A stretch of DNA of 24,833 nucleotides, from positions 1 through 24,833 of the forward strand of contig JAEXTA010000059.1 in the NCBI GenBank assembly GCA_023453665.1, read 5' to 3'. Shown here piece by piece: positions 15,871 through 22,980 of this stretch. Numbering within the stretch: position 1 is the first letter of the stretch; each line of letters opens with the position of its first letter. The notes under the pieces are model-generated. The model was given only the letters and a program-made list of their open reading frames with translations, searched no databases and was not told where the DNA came from. Source of the DNA: Bacteroidota bacterium (lineage in GTDB: Bacteria; Bacteroidota; Ignavibacteria; Ignavibacteriales; Ignavibacteriaceae). Made by a program: the position numbers and the translations under genes.

Positions 15871-16515
15871 ATGAAAACTCTATTATTTGTTTCAATATTA
15901 CTAATAACTTGCCTAAATGTAAATGCGCAGGGCATTGGCGAACTTGCACCTGAAAAACCTTTAGAAGTTTTTCCTGATAATGCCTTTGGGTTGGATATAA
16001 TGTTTAGTGAAGGTGGATTTGGATTCGGCACATTTTACAGAAGACAACTCTCCCAGAAGTTTACCCTGTTTACAGACTTTTCAATCTCTGAAGCAAAGGA
16101 TGAAAATGAGTTTGAATATGTTGACTATTTCGGACAAACTTATTCAATAGGAAAAAAGAACAGAGTATTTTTACTCCCGTTAAATTTTGGAGCTCAATTC
16201 AGACTATTCGAAAATGTTATTGCTGATAATTTACGACCTTATATCAACGCGGGCATTGGACCATCAATGGTGGTAACTACACCTTATGAACTTGAGTTTT
16301 TTAATTCGTTCGGCAAAGCACAAGCAAAATATGCACTTGGAAGTTACTTTGGATTTGGTGCGAACTTTGGTCTTGATAAATCTAGTCTTGTTGGGATTAA
16401 TCTGCGTTATTATATAATCCATTTCTTTGATGAGGGTGTTGAAAGCCTTGAAGGAAAATTCAAAAAAAATCTTGGCGGAGTTTATCTAACTATAAACATC
16501 GGAATGATGTATTGA
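15871..16515 (+). CDS. Outer-membrane beta-barrel protein
   Basis: 214 residues from the ATG at 15871; the frame is open further upstream, but only here does a signal peptide begin (MKTLLFVSILLITCLNVNAQ), and the upstream part overlaps the divergent gene. The mature protein consists of alternating amphipathic strands with glycine/aromatic ends: FGFGTFYRRQLSQKFTLFTDFS, RVFLLPLNFGAQFRLF, LRPYINAGIGPSMVV, ALGSYFGFGANFGLD and VGINLRYYIIHF. It ends in an aromatic residue (GVYLTINIGMMY), as barrels recognised by BAM do. It fits an OmpW/OprF-like small porin or structural barrel of eight to ten strands. The ligand is unknown. Its stop overlaps the TTG start of the DUF2461 gene. Confidence 0.8.
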   Translation: MKTLLFVSILLITCLNVNAQGIGELAPEKPLEVFPDNAFGLDIMFSEGGFGFGTFYRRQLSQKFTLFTDFSISEAKDENEFEYVDYFGQTYSIGKKNRVFLLPLNFGAQFRLFENVIADNLRPYINAGIGPSMVVTTPYELEFFNSFGKAQAKYALGSYFGFGANFGLDKSSLVGINLRYYIIHFFDEGVESLEGKFKKNLGGVYLTINIGMMY

Positions 16516-17240
16516 CACCACAACAACCCGGGTTTAATGGATTTACTCAAAAAACTTTTTCTTTTTTCAAACAACTAGAAAAAAATAATAATCTGGAATG
16601 GTTCAACAAGAACAGGAAGATTTACGAAGAACATCTCGTTTCCCCGTCTAAATTATTTGTAACATCTATCGGACCATTCTTTAACCAATTAAATCTTTCT
16701 ATACGAACAGAACCCAAATTTAATTCAACATTGATGCGCATTAATAAGGATATGCGTTTTGCAAAAGGTGCGCCTTATAAGAATTATTTTCTGGTTCACT
16801 TCGGTAGATTTAAGATGGACAGTGAGTTTTATATTTACCTCGATAAGACCGGGCTTTCCTACGGACTATTCATCAATAACACGGATGAAGAAAATTTGTA
16901 CTTCAGAACAAACATATCAAAATATAAAAACAACATTATTAAAATTTTTGAAAAGTATCAGTTAGAAGGGAAATATAATTTTAATACGTTCGAGAATGAA
17001 CCTCAAATATTAAAGAAGAATTTTAGAATTAATAAAGACGCAGATCTTTTCTTTAACACAAAATTTATTTTGTTGGAAAAAAATCTTTTATCAGATAAGA
17101 AATTGATTTACACACCGTCATTTTTGAATGAAACGATAAAAGCTTTTTCCAAACTTTACCCTTTATATTGTTTTGCAATAAGCCCTGAACCGCTGAAGTT
17201 GATAAATGAATTTGAAGAAAATCTTGGTATTGCAAATTAA
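16512..17240 (+). CDS. DUF2461/TIGR02453 family protein
   Basis: 242 residues. Recognised by the N-terminal FNGFTQKTFSFFKQLEKNNNLEWFNKNRKIYEEHLVSP segment, then LMRINKDMRFAKGAPYKNYFLVHF and an FYIYLDKTGLSYGLFI strand, the standard landmarks of this uncharacterised cytoplasmic family. The start is TTG at 16512, in a TTGA overlap with the upstream stop; the next in-frame ATG is about 70 codons inside the conserved domain, so TTG is required. Coupling to an outer-membrane protein gene is unusual context but says little about function. It converges on the thioredoxin-like gene with only 5 bp between the stops. Confidence 0.88.
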   Translation: MTPQQPGFNGFTQKTFSFFKQLEKNNNLEWFNKNRKIYEEHLVSPSKLFVTSIGPFFNQLNLSIRTEPKFNSTLMRINKDMRFAKGAPYKNYFLVHFGRFKMDSEFYIYLDKTGLSYGLFINNTDEENLYFRTNISKYKNNIIKIFEKYQLEGKYNFNTFENEPQILKKNFRINKDADLFFNTKFILLEKNLLSDKKLIYTPSFLNETIKAFSKLYPLYCFAISPEPLKLINEFEENLGIAN

Positions 17241-17245
17241 ATCGT

Positions 17246-17782
17246 CTATTTCCATTTAATTGTGCATCCGATTGTAAAAGTTTCGGGTACAGATATTTTT
17301 TTACCGGATAGAATTTCTTCAATAGCATCTCTTAAATAGTTATTGTTCGTTTTAGTTTCATCCTGCCAGTTATCGTCTATCTTGCCATGAAAAACTAATT
17401 TTCTGTTTTTGTCAAACAAAAATATTTCCGGAGTATGCGTCGCACCAAAAGAATGAGCAACTATTTGTTCATCATCCCTTAAGTAATTGAAGTTAAATTG
17501 TTTTTCATCAGCCCGAATTTTCATATTGTCAAAGGAATCTTCCGGATATTGTATATCATCATTGGAATTTATTGCAAGCAAAATCAGTTTCTGTTTATAT
17601 GATTTCTGAATTTCCTTCAACCTGTTTTCATAGGCTTGAATATAGGGGCAGTGGTTGCAAGTAAATACAACCAGCATTAATTCACATTCTGAATACTCTT
17701 CAGAATTATAGAATTTATCATCCGTTCCCTTCAGGTTAAAATGCGGTAATGAAGAACCGATTCTTAGTTTATTTGTGCTCAT
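17246..17782 (-). CDS. Thioredoxin-like redoxin (AhpC/TSA type)
   Basis: 178 residues without a signal peptide, so cytoplasmic. The fold is read from LPHFNLKGTDDKFYNSEEY (peroxiredoxin-like start), the active site VVFTCNHCPYIQAYE with Cys42 and Cys45 (C-N-H-C), AINSNDDIQYPEDSFDNMK, LRDDEQIVAHSFGATHTPEIFLFD with the cis-Pro of the thioredoxin fold near 118, and LVFHGKIDDN. The CNHCPY motif defines a common bacterial thioredoxin family of unknown partner, likely a thiol oxidoreductase or peroxidase. It is divergent from the M14 peptidase gene. The 89-bp gap holds an imperfect inverted repeat (AATTGT 17844-17849, ACAATT 17856-17861) just before the M14 start. Confidence 0.87.
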   Translation of the reverse strand: MSTNKLRIGSSLPHFNLKGTDDKFYNSEEYSECELMLVVFTCNHCPYIQAYENRLKEIQKSYKQKLILLAINSNDDIQYPEDSFDNMKIRADEKQFNFNYLRDDEQIVAHSFGATHTPEIFLFDKNRKLVFHGKIDDNWQDETKTNNNYLRDAIEEILSGKKISVPETFTIGCTIKWK

Positions 17783-17871
17783 AATTTGTTTCCATTTTTC
17801 GGATGATAAATTTAATTAAGCAAAGAGAGAATGAAAATGATTAAATTGTACTATAACAATTAAAAACAGAT

Positions 17872-19293
17872 ATGATTTCTTTAAAAGACGCAGCTAATAT
17901 TTTTTACAATCATTACCCGCGATATTTAGAACTATCGCTTTATAAAAAACGCATTAAACATTCCGATATTATTCCACTCATAAACAAATTAAAAAACAAT
18001 AACAAGTTCGATGTTAGTCTTGCCGGAAGTTCTTTTCTTGGTAATGAAATATTTTTAATAAAAACCGGTTCAGGCAAAAATAAAATTTTTTTATGGTCAC
18101 AGATGCATGGTGATGAATCTACAGCCACGATGGCAATTTTTGATATGATAAATTTCCTTCAGTCTAATGATGAGTTTGATACATTCAGAAATAATCTCCT
18201 GGAGAAGAATACAATATTTTTTCTTCCAATGGTTAATCCAGATGGTACAGAATTTTACCAACGAAGGAATTTTGCTGAGATTGATATTAACCGCGATTTC
18301 CTGCGACAGGAATCACCCGAGACGAAAGTATTGTGCAACATTTATAATATGTTAAAACCTGATTTTGGATTTAATCTTCATGACCAGAGTGAAAGATATT
18401 CCGTCGGCAATTCATGCAAACAAGCTGCAATATCATTCCTTGCACCGCCAGTTGATGAGCTAAAAACTATTACTCCTAACAGAGAAAAAGCAATGCAATT
18501 AATTGCTGCACTTAACTCAGCTATTCAGGATATTATTCCGGGGCATATTGCAAAATACAGCGATGAATTTGAACCAAGAGCTTTCGGTGATAATTTTCAA
18601 AAATCCGGTATGAGTACAATTCTGCTTGAATCCGGAGGTTGGAAAGGTGATAATCAAAAACAATTTCTGCGAAAAATAAATTTCGTTTTGTTAATGACCG
18701 CCTTTGAATCCATAACGACTGATGATTATAAAAATTTTGATGTAAGTGATTATGATATGATACCCGAAAATGGTAAGATGATCATGGATTTAGTTCTTCG
18801 GAATCTTGTTTTGAATTCAGAAGCAGGAAAAATTAAAATTGACATCGGCGTAAATCGTGAAGAACTTACCAAAAATGGCGAGGTTTTTTACAAATCCCTC
18901 ATTGAAGATATGGGAGATCTGTCGATTTATTATGGGCTAGAAGATTATGATATGAACGGTTTTGTTATTCAGCCTGGAAAAATTTTAAACAAAGTATTTA
19001 CCAGTTATGACCAAATAAAAAATAAAAATTTTAATGAATATTACTTAAATGGGATCACAGACTTAGTGATTTCGGATACATTATCAGACCCTCAATTCAC
19101 AAGTTTACCAATAAACATTGTCGGGAATATCACACACACAGATCATTTTGAGAATATTCTGAAACCCGGAATGCCAGCAGATTTTGTGCTTCTTAAAAAT
19201 GAAAAAATCGCCTTCATAGTATTAAATGGATTTCTTTTCAATGTTTCTACCAGGGCAGGTAAAATTCATAACGGTGTTGTCAAGTTAGCGTAA
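17872..19293 (+). CDS. M14-family zinc metallocarboxypeptidase
   Basis: 473 residues, no signal peptide. Zinc ligands follow the M14 pattern: SQMHGDEST (H79, E82) and FNLHDQ (H170). The substrate-anchoring Asn-Arg is in DINRDFL (N140, R141) and the catalytic Glu is likely E253 in ILLESGGW. NPDGTEFYQRRN near 122-133 is also typical. This gives a cytoplasmic enzyme that removes C-terminal residues from peptides or acts on modified peptides or cell-wall peptides. The catalytic domain ends by about residue 280. The remaining 190 residues form a second region ending ILKPGMPADFVLLKNEKIAFIVLNGFLF, which resembles the last strands of amidohydrolase-type composite domains. It appears monocistronic. 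Confidence 0.88.
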   Translation: MISLKDAANIFYNHYPRYLELSLYKKRIKHSDIIPLINKLKNNNKFDVSLAGSSFLGNEIFLIKTGSGKNKIFLWSQMHGDESTATMAIFDMINFLQSNDEFDTFRNNLLEKNTIFFLPMVNPDGTEFYQRRNFAEIDINRDFLRQESPETKVLCNIYNMLKPDFGFNLHDQSERYSVGNSCKQAAISFLAPPVDELKTITPNREKAMQLIAALNSAIQDIIPGHIAKYSDEFEPRAFGDNFQKSGMSTILLESGGWKGDNQKQFLRKINFVLLMTAFESITTDDYKNFDVSDYDMIPENGKMIMDLVLRNLVLNSEAGKIKIDIGVNREELTKNGEVFYKSLIEDMGDLSIYYGLEDYDMNGFVIQPGKILNKVFTSYDQIKNKNFNEYYLNGITDLVISDTLSDPQFTSLPINIVGNITHTDHFENILKPGMPADFVLLKNEKIAFIVLNGFLFNVSTRAGKIHNGVVKLA

Positions 19294-19322
19294 TTGTATA
19301 AGTATTTTATATTTGGTATAAT
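19285..19322 (+). promoter_or_regulatory. Promoter region of the sigma factor operon
   Basis: Two overlapping readings are possible. A Bacteroidota-type promoter has TTAG (19285-19288), a 19-bp spacer and TATATTTG (19308-19315). A housekeeping-like promoter has TTGTAT (19294-19299), a 17-bp spacer and TATAAT (19317-19322). Both put the start of transcription about 35-45 nt before the ATG at 19365. The sequence alone does not decide between them. Confidence 0.45.
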
Positions 19323-19364
19323 TCATTAGCTAAAAACTTAAATAATACTCGGAACCACAAAAAA

Positions 19365-19955
19365 ATGTTTCCAATCCTGCTAGCAGTCATTAAACAATCC
19401 AGTCAGTTATATACTGAATTTGAAAGAGATGCAATTCCTCATATGGATGCTCTTTACAATTATGCACTGAGAATGACAGGTGACAGCGACGACGCAGACG
19501 ATCTGATACAGGAAACCTACCTGAAAGCATTCCGGTTTTTTGACAAATTTGAAAGAGGAACTAACTGCAAAGCATGGCTGTTTAGAATACTCAGGAACAC
19601 TTACATAAACTCTTATCGAAAAAAGAAAAAAGAACCTGACAAAGTAGATTACGATGAGATTGAAAACTATTTTGAGAATATAAAGGCTCCATCTGCAGAT
19701 AACTCGCATACTGAAAAAGATATATTTGATAATCTTCTGGACGATGAATTGTCAGGAGCAATTTCTGCGTTACCAGAAGATTTTAGAACAGTAATAATAC
19801 TCAGTGATATTGAAGGTTTTTCGTATGAAGAGATTGCTGATTTTGTAGATTGTCCGGTTGGCACAGTAAGATCAAGACTGCATAGAGCAAGAAAAATGAT
19901 GTTTACAAAATTACATAAGTATGCGAGTGAAAAGGGATATATCCCTAAAGCATAG
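19365..19955 (+). CDS. ECF RNA polymerase sigma factor (RpoE-like)
   Basis: 196 residues. Sigma region 2 spans about 20-90 (MDALYNYALRMTGDSDDADDLIQETYLKAFRFFDKFERGTNCKAWLFRILRNTYINSYRKKKK). Sigma region 4 spans about 130-185 (ALPEDFRTVIILSDIEGFSYEEIADFVDCPVGTVRSRLHRARKMM) with the helix-turn-helix. A linker of about 40 acidic residues joins them and there is no region 3, as in ECF sigma factors. The following gene, 15 bp downstream, is a membrane anti-sigma factor, so this sigma is probably held inactive at the membrane and released by an envelope signal. The target regulon is unknown. Confidence 0.94.
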   Translation: MFPILLAVIKQSSQLYTEFERDAIPHMDALYNYALRMTGDSDDADDLIQETYLKAFRFFDKFERGTNCKAWLFRILRNTYINSYRKKKKEPDKVDYDEIENYFENIKAPSADNSHTEKDIFDNLLDDELSGAISALPEDFRTVIILSDIEGFSYEEIADFVDCPVGTVRSRLHRARKMMFTKLHKYASEKGYIPKA

Positions 19956-19970
19956 ATTTAAGGCATAAAT

Positions 19971-20807
19971 TTGGCTGATAAAGATAAAATAGAGCTATTA
20001 ACAGCATTTGTTGATGGAGAGGTTAATGACCCTGTTCTGCTTAAAGAACTTGAATCACTAATTGAATCAGATAAGGATGCCGCATTCAATTTCCATGTGC
20101 AGTCTTTAATGAAAAAAATTGTACAGGAAAAAATTGGTTTCATAAATGCACCTGAAAAACTTAATAAAAGAGTAAAACGAAAATTACTTTCCGAAACCGC
20201 TCCACCCGTTGAAAATAATTTACGCGGAATATTTTCAAAACCTTACCTGACTTATGCAACAGCAGCAGTAATTCTTCTGGCCGTTATACTTATATTATTT
20301 AACCGCCCTCCTTTAGATGAATCACTCGATTTTGCATTTAGGCAAAGGGGCAGTGAAAATATGCTTGTACAAGCACAAAATAATTTTAAAGCAATCATTG
20401 ACGGTCAATTAAAACCAGCGATTGTATCAAATGATCCTGAAATTATCCAAAATTATTTCCAAACAAATGGTGTTAACTACTCGACGACCGTACCGGTTTT
20501 TGAAAACCTGAAACTATTGGGTGCAGTGGTCTCTGATGAGGGTGGTGAAAAATTTGCGCACCATATCTATACCGACTCTGCGGGAAAACTCGTTTATCTG
20601 TACCAGGTTGATGAGCAGACTATAATTAATGGAAATAGAATAAATCTTACAACTGATTTAATACACTACCTGGATGAAGGTAAATGTTATAGCTATTCAT
20701 CAGGTAGTTTAAGTACTTTGATTGTCAAGGTTAAAAAGAATATATGTACGATTGTTTCCGACCTTACACAAAAGGAATTGAGTGATTCATTTTGTAATCT
20801 AAACTGA
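19971..20807 (+). CDS. Membrane-anchored anti-sigma factor
   Basis: 278 residues from a TTG start at 19971; the protein begins MADKDKIELLTAFVDGEV, the usual opening of anti-sigma cytoplasmic domains. Residues 1-85 are the cytosolic sigma-binding part. A single membrane helix (YLTYATAAVILLAVILILF) covers about 92-110. The rest, about 165 residues, is periplasmic and contains several strands with two cysteines near the C-terminus (KNICTIV, DSFCNLN). No HxxxCxxC zinc motif is visible, so it is not a ZAS-type factor. Position directly after the ECF sigma gene supports the pairing. Release by regulated proteolysis would be the expected mechanism, but that is inference. Confidence 0.85.
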   Translation: MADKDKIELLTAFVDGEVNDPVLLKELESLIESDKDAAFNFHVQSLMKKIVQEKIGFINAPEKLNKRVKRKLLSETAPPVENNLRGIFSKPYLTYATAAVILLAVILILFNRPPLDESLDFAFRQRGSENMLVQAQNNFKAIIDGQLKPAIVSNDPEIIQNYFQTNGVNYSTTVPVFENLKLLGAVVSDEGGEKFAHHIYTDSAGKLVYLYQVDEQTIINGNRINLTTDLIHYLDEGKCYSYSSGSLSTLIVKVKKNICTIVSDLTQKELSDSFCNLN

Positions 20808-20814
20808 GGTTAAA

Positions 20815-21273
20815 ATGTTTAAAGTCAAAAATATTTTGCTGCCAACTGATTTCAGCAACCATTCTTTATCAGCCGCAGAGTATGCTAAAAGTTTATGTAC
20901 TGAACATAATGCTAAACTTCATCTTCTTCATGTGTTGGAAAAAACACCCCCGATTCTAACAATACGGTCATTAGATTTATCTCAGGAAAAAATAATAAAA
21001 ACGATTGAAGATGATGCTAATAAATCGATGAAGGAAGCTGTTTCAAAAATAAATTTGAAAAATGGCCTGCAATTGATACCTGTTATTCGAAAAGGTATAG
21101 ATTTCGAAGAAATTATCAGCTATTCTGAAGAAAATAAAATTGATTTGATAGTAATAGCTACACATGGAAGAACGGGTATTTTACGCACTTTATTGGGAAG
21201 TGTTGCTGAAAAAGTCATCAGATTTTCAAAAATCCCGGTTTTGGTTATAACCCCCACTGAATCTCAAAAGTAA
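20815..21273 (+). CDS. Universal stress protein (UspA family)
   Basis: 152 residues, one Usp domain. Landmarks are the N-terminal strand and Asp (NILLPTDFSNHSLSAAEYA), the second strand KLHLLHVLE, DLIVIATHG, and the nucleotide-binding loop THGRTGILRTLLGSVAEKVIR (G-x2-G-x9-G-S type), then IPVLVI. This suggests an ATP-binding cytoplasmic Usp. It starts 7 bp after the anti-sigma stop with a GAGG Shine-Dalgarno, making it the third gene of the sigma operon. It is therefore likely produced with, and perhaps under the control of, the ECF system. Confidence 0.92.
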   Translation: MFKVKNILLPTDFSNHSLSAAEYAKSLCTEHNAKLHLLHVLEKTPPILTIRSLDLSQEKIIKTIEDDANKSMKEAVSKINLKNGLQLIPVIRKGIDFEEIISYSEENKIDLIVIATHGRTGILRTLLGSVAEKVIRFSKIPVLVITPTESQK

Positions 21274-21353
21274 GTTTATCCAATTTCTTTCTTGTTTAGT
21301 AGGTTTATATTTAATAAATTTAATGCTCGAGAAATCTATAATGAGGTATTTTG

Positions 21354-21734
21354 ATGGCACGAGTAAAAAATGTAGAAGCTTTTTGCACTGTTTGTAATAC
21401 GATGCGTAAAATGGAACTCACCGGTGAGTATTCAAGCAATGAACAGGAAACAAAACGTTGGGCAAAATGCAAAAAATGTAAGCAAACTATGGTGATTGAC
21501 CTTGCTTCAGATGTTAGAGAATCAAAACCTTCCTTAGATGGTATTGAAAATGGTAACTGTACAGTTTATTCGCCTAAGAAATCTTTTAATATTGGCGAAG
21601 CAATCTACCATCAAAACTGGAACGATTTCGGAAAAGTGGTATCTAAAGAAATTCTATCGAATGGACAAAGTTCTATTTCGGTTCAATTTCAAAAATCAGG
21701 ACATAAAAAATTAGTTGAATCATTACTTTTATAA
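21354..21734 (+). CDS. Small zinc-ribbon protein with PcrA/UvrD-like Tudor domain
   Basis: 126 residues from ATG 21354, with GAGG about 10 bp upstream. The N-terminal half is a zinc ribbon: Cys11-x2-Cys14 (FCTVCNT) and Cys39-x2-Cys42 (KCKKCKQ). The C-terminal 50 residues (FNIGEAIYHQNWNDFGKVV ... ISVQFQKSGHKKLVESL) follow the pattern of the small beta-barrel at the C-terminus of PcrA/UvrD helicases (GDxVxHxxxGxGxV ... VxFxxxGxKxL), which in PcrA contacts RNA polymerase. The combination is not one I can name. A transcription- or translation-linked adaptor is a plausible guess given rpsU 33 bp downstream, but the function is unknown. No terminator separates it from rpsU. Confidence 0.78.
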   Translation: MARVKNVEAFCTVCNTMRKMELTGEYSSNEQETKRWAKCKKCKQTMVIDLASDVRESKPSLDGIENGNCTVYSPKKSFNIGEAIYHQNWNDFGKVVSKEILSNGQSSISVQFQKSGHKKLVESLLL

Positions 21735-21767
21735 ACAATAATAAAACCATAAAGTGAGGTGAATAGT

Positions 21768-21962
21768 TTGGTTGGTATTTCTCTAGGTGAAAATGAGTCT
21801 ATTGATAAAGCTCTCAGAAGATTCAAAAAGAAATATGAAAGATCCGGGGTTCTGAAAGAATTCAAGAAGAGAACTTTTTTCGTAAAACCTTCCATTAAAA
21901 AACGAATGGAAAAATTAAAAGCTGCCAGAAGAGCTCATCGAACTGACTTTATGGAACAATAG
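21768..21962 (+). CDS. rpsU: 30S ribosomal protein S21
   Basis: 64 residues. It starts at TTG 21768 (M-VGISLGENESIDKALRRFKKKYERSG), the usual S21 beginning, placed 6 nt after a good GAGGTGA ribosome-binding site; a GTG three codons earlier would lie inside that site. The basic body (VLKEFKKRTFFVKPSIKKRMEKLKAARRAHR) matches the family. S21 sits on the 30S platform near the anti-Shine-Dalgarno end of 16S rRNA and assists initiation. The non-ATG start may allow tuning of its own synthesis. It is followed directly by a strong terminator. Confidence 0.94.
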   Translation: MVGISLGENESIDKALRRFKKKYERSGVLKEFKKRTFFVKPSIKKRMEKLKAARRAHRTDFMEQ

Positions 21963-21969
21963 TTATAAG

Positions 21970-21990
21970 CCCCTCTAAGAGGGGTTTTTT
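21970..21990 (+). terminator. Rho-independent terminator after rpsU
   Basis: CCCCTC (21970-21975), loop TAA, GAGGGG (21979-21984), then TTTTTT followed by ATTTT. It begins 8 bp after the rpsU stop. The T-run touches the stop codon of the convergent LOG-family gene, so the region is tightly shared. Confidence 0.93.
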
Positions 21991-22849
21991 ATTTTAAATG
22001 GAGTTTCGGTTCTGCTTCTTTAAGACCTTTACCTGTTATATAATATTTTTCAAAATAATTTTTTACTAGTTCAAATGCTTCATCAATTGAATTACAGAAA
22101 GAAAAATGGTTCATATCGTTTTTACTTATTACTCCCTGAGCAATCAATCCATCAAAGTTTATAATACTTTTCCAATACTTTTCATCATAAACAATCAGTA
22201 ACATTTTTTTCTTAATCTTTTCAGTTTGGATCAATGTTAGGATCTCAAAGAATTCATCCATCGTGCCAAAACCACCCGGAAAAACTATTAGTGCTTTAGC
22301 CAGATATGCAAACCAGAACTTTCGCATAAAGAAGTAGTGAAATTCAAAACTTAAATCCGGAGTTACATATTTATTGACGAATTGTTCAAATGGAATACTA
22401 ATATTTAAACCTATCGAATAACCACCAGCTAATTTTGCCCCTTTGTTAGCGGCTTCCATAATACCTGGTCCTCCTCCTGTACAGATAATAAACCGGTTTG
22501 CCTCCGTTGTTAGTCCAATTGACCATTCGGTTAGTTTTTTAGAAAGGTCAACTGCATCTTCATAGTATTTTGACATCCTCACCTGATCCTGTGCAACGCG
22601 AAGTTTTTCAGCAAACTTGGGTGTTGTTTTAGGATTTAGTGTTATGATCTTATTGTATTCTGCCTGTGTTTCTTTTTTTGATTTTAACCGTGCAGAACCA
22701 AAAAATACAATTGTGTCGACAATTTTATGTTTCCTGAATTTTGATTGCGGTTCCAGAAATTCTGCTAACATTCTTAAAATTCTTCCGTCAGAAGAGTTTA
22801 AAAATTCATGATTTTCATAAGCTTTGAGTGGTGATTTTATTTTAGCCAT
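21989..22849 (-). CDS. LOG-family protein (putative nucleotide phosphoribohydrolase)
   Basis: 286 residues. Signature motifs of the LOG/TIGR00730 family are present: GGGPGIMEAANKGA at about 125-138 and PGGFGTMDEFFE at about 191-202. A VFFGSAR strand near 48-54 precedes them. Members with this motif cleave nucleoside 5'-monophosphates to base and ribose 5-phosphate and are often mislabelled lysine decarboxylases. The N-terminal 45 residues and the 60-100 segment make it longer than the short LOG enzymes and match the longer bacterial branch. It converges on rpsU and is divergent from dacB. Confidence 0.9.
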   Translation of the reverse strand: MAKIKSPLKAYENHEFLNSSDGRILRMLAEFLEPQSKFRKHKIVDTIVFFGSARLKSKKETQAEYNKIITLNPKTTPKFAEKLRVAQDQVRMSKYYEDAVDLSKKLTEWSIGLTTEANRFIICTGGGPGIMEAANKGAKLAGGYSIGLNISIPFEQFVNKYVTPDLSFEFHYFFMRKFWFAYLAKALIVFPGGFGTMDEFFEILTLIQTEKIKKKMLLIVYDEKYWKSIINFDGLIAQGVISKNDMNHFSFCNSIDEAFELVKNYFEKYYITGKGLKEAEPKLHLK

Positions 22850-22980
22850 TGCAGTATTTTTTTGAATTGTTGGTATTGATAGTTAATAAAACCATTTCAT
22901 TTTAAGTGTAATATAATATATTTATTCTAAGTTTTAGATAACTTTTGTCATCATTAAACAGACTTGAGGAACCCCGAATA

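Noticed and set aside
17844..17861. Inverted repeat AATTGT/ACAATT upstream of the M14 gene as an operator
   Set aside because: Only 6 bp per arm in very AT-rich DNA; expected by chance often enough that I do not list it as a site.
21989..22849. Lysine decarboxylase
   Set aside because: The PGGxGTxxE motif is that of LOG-type phosphoribohydrolases; no PLP-enzyme features are present.
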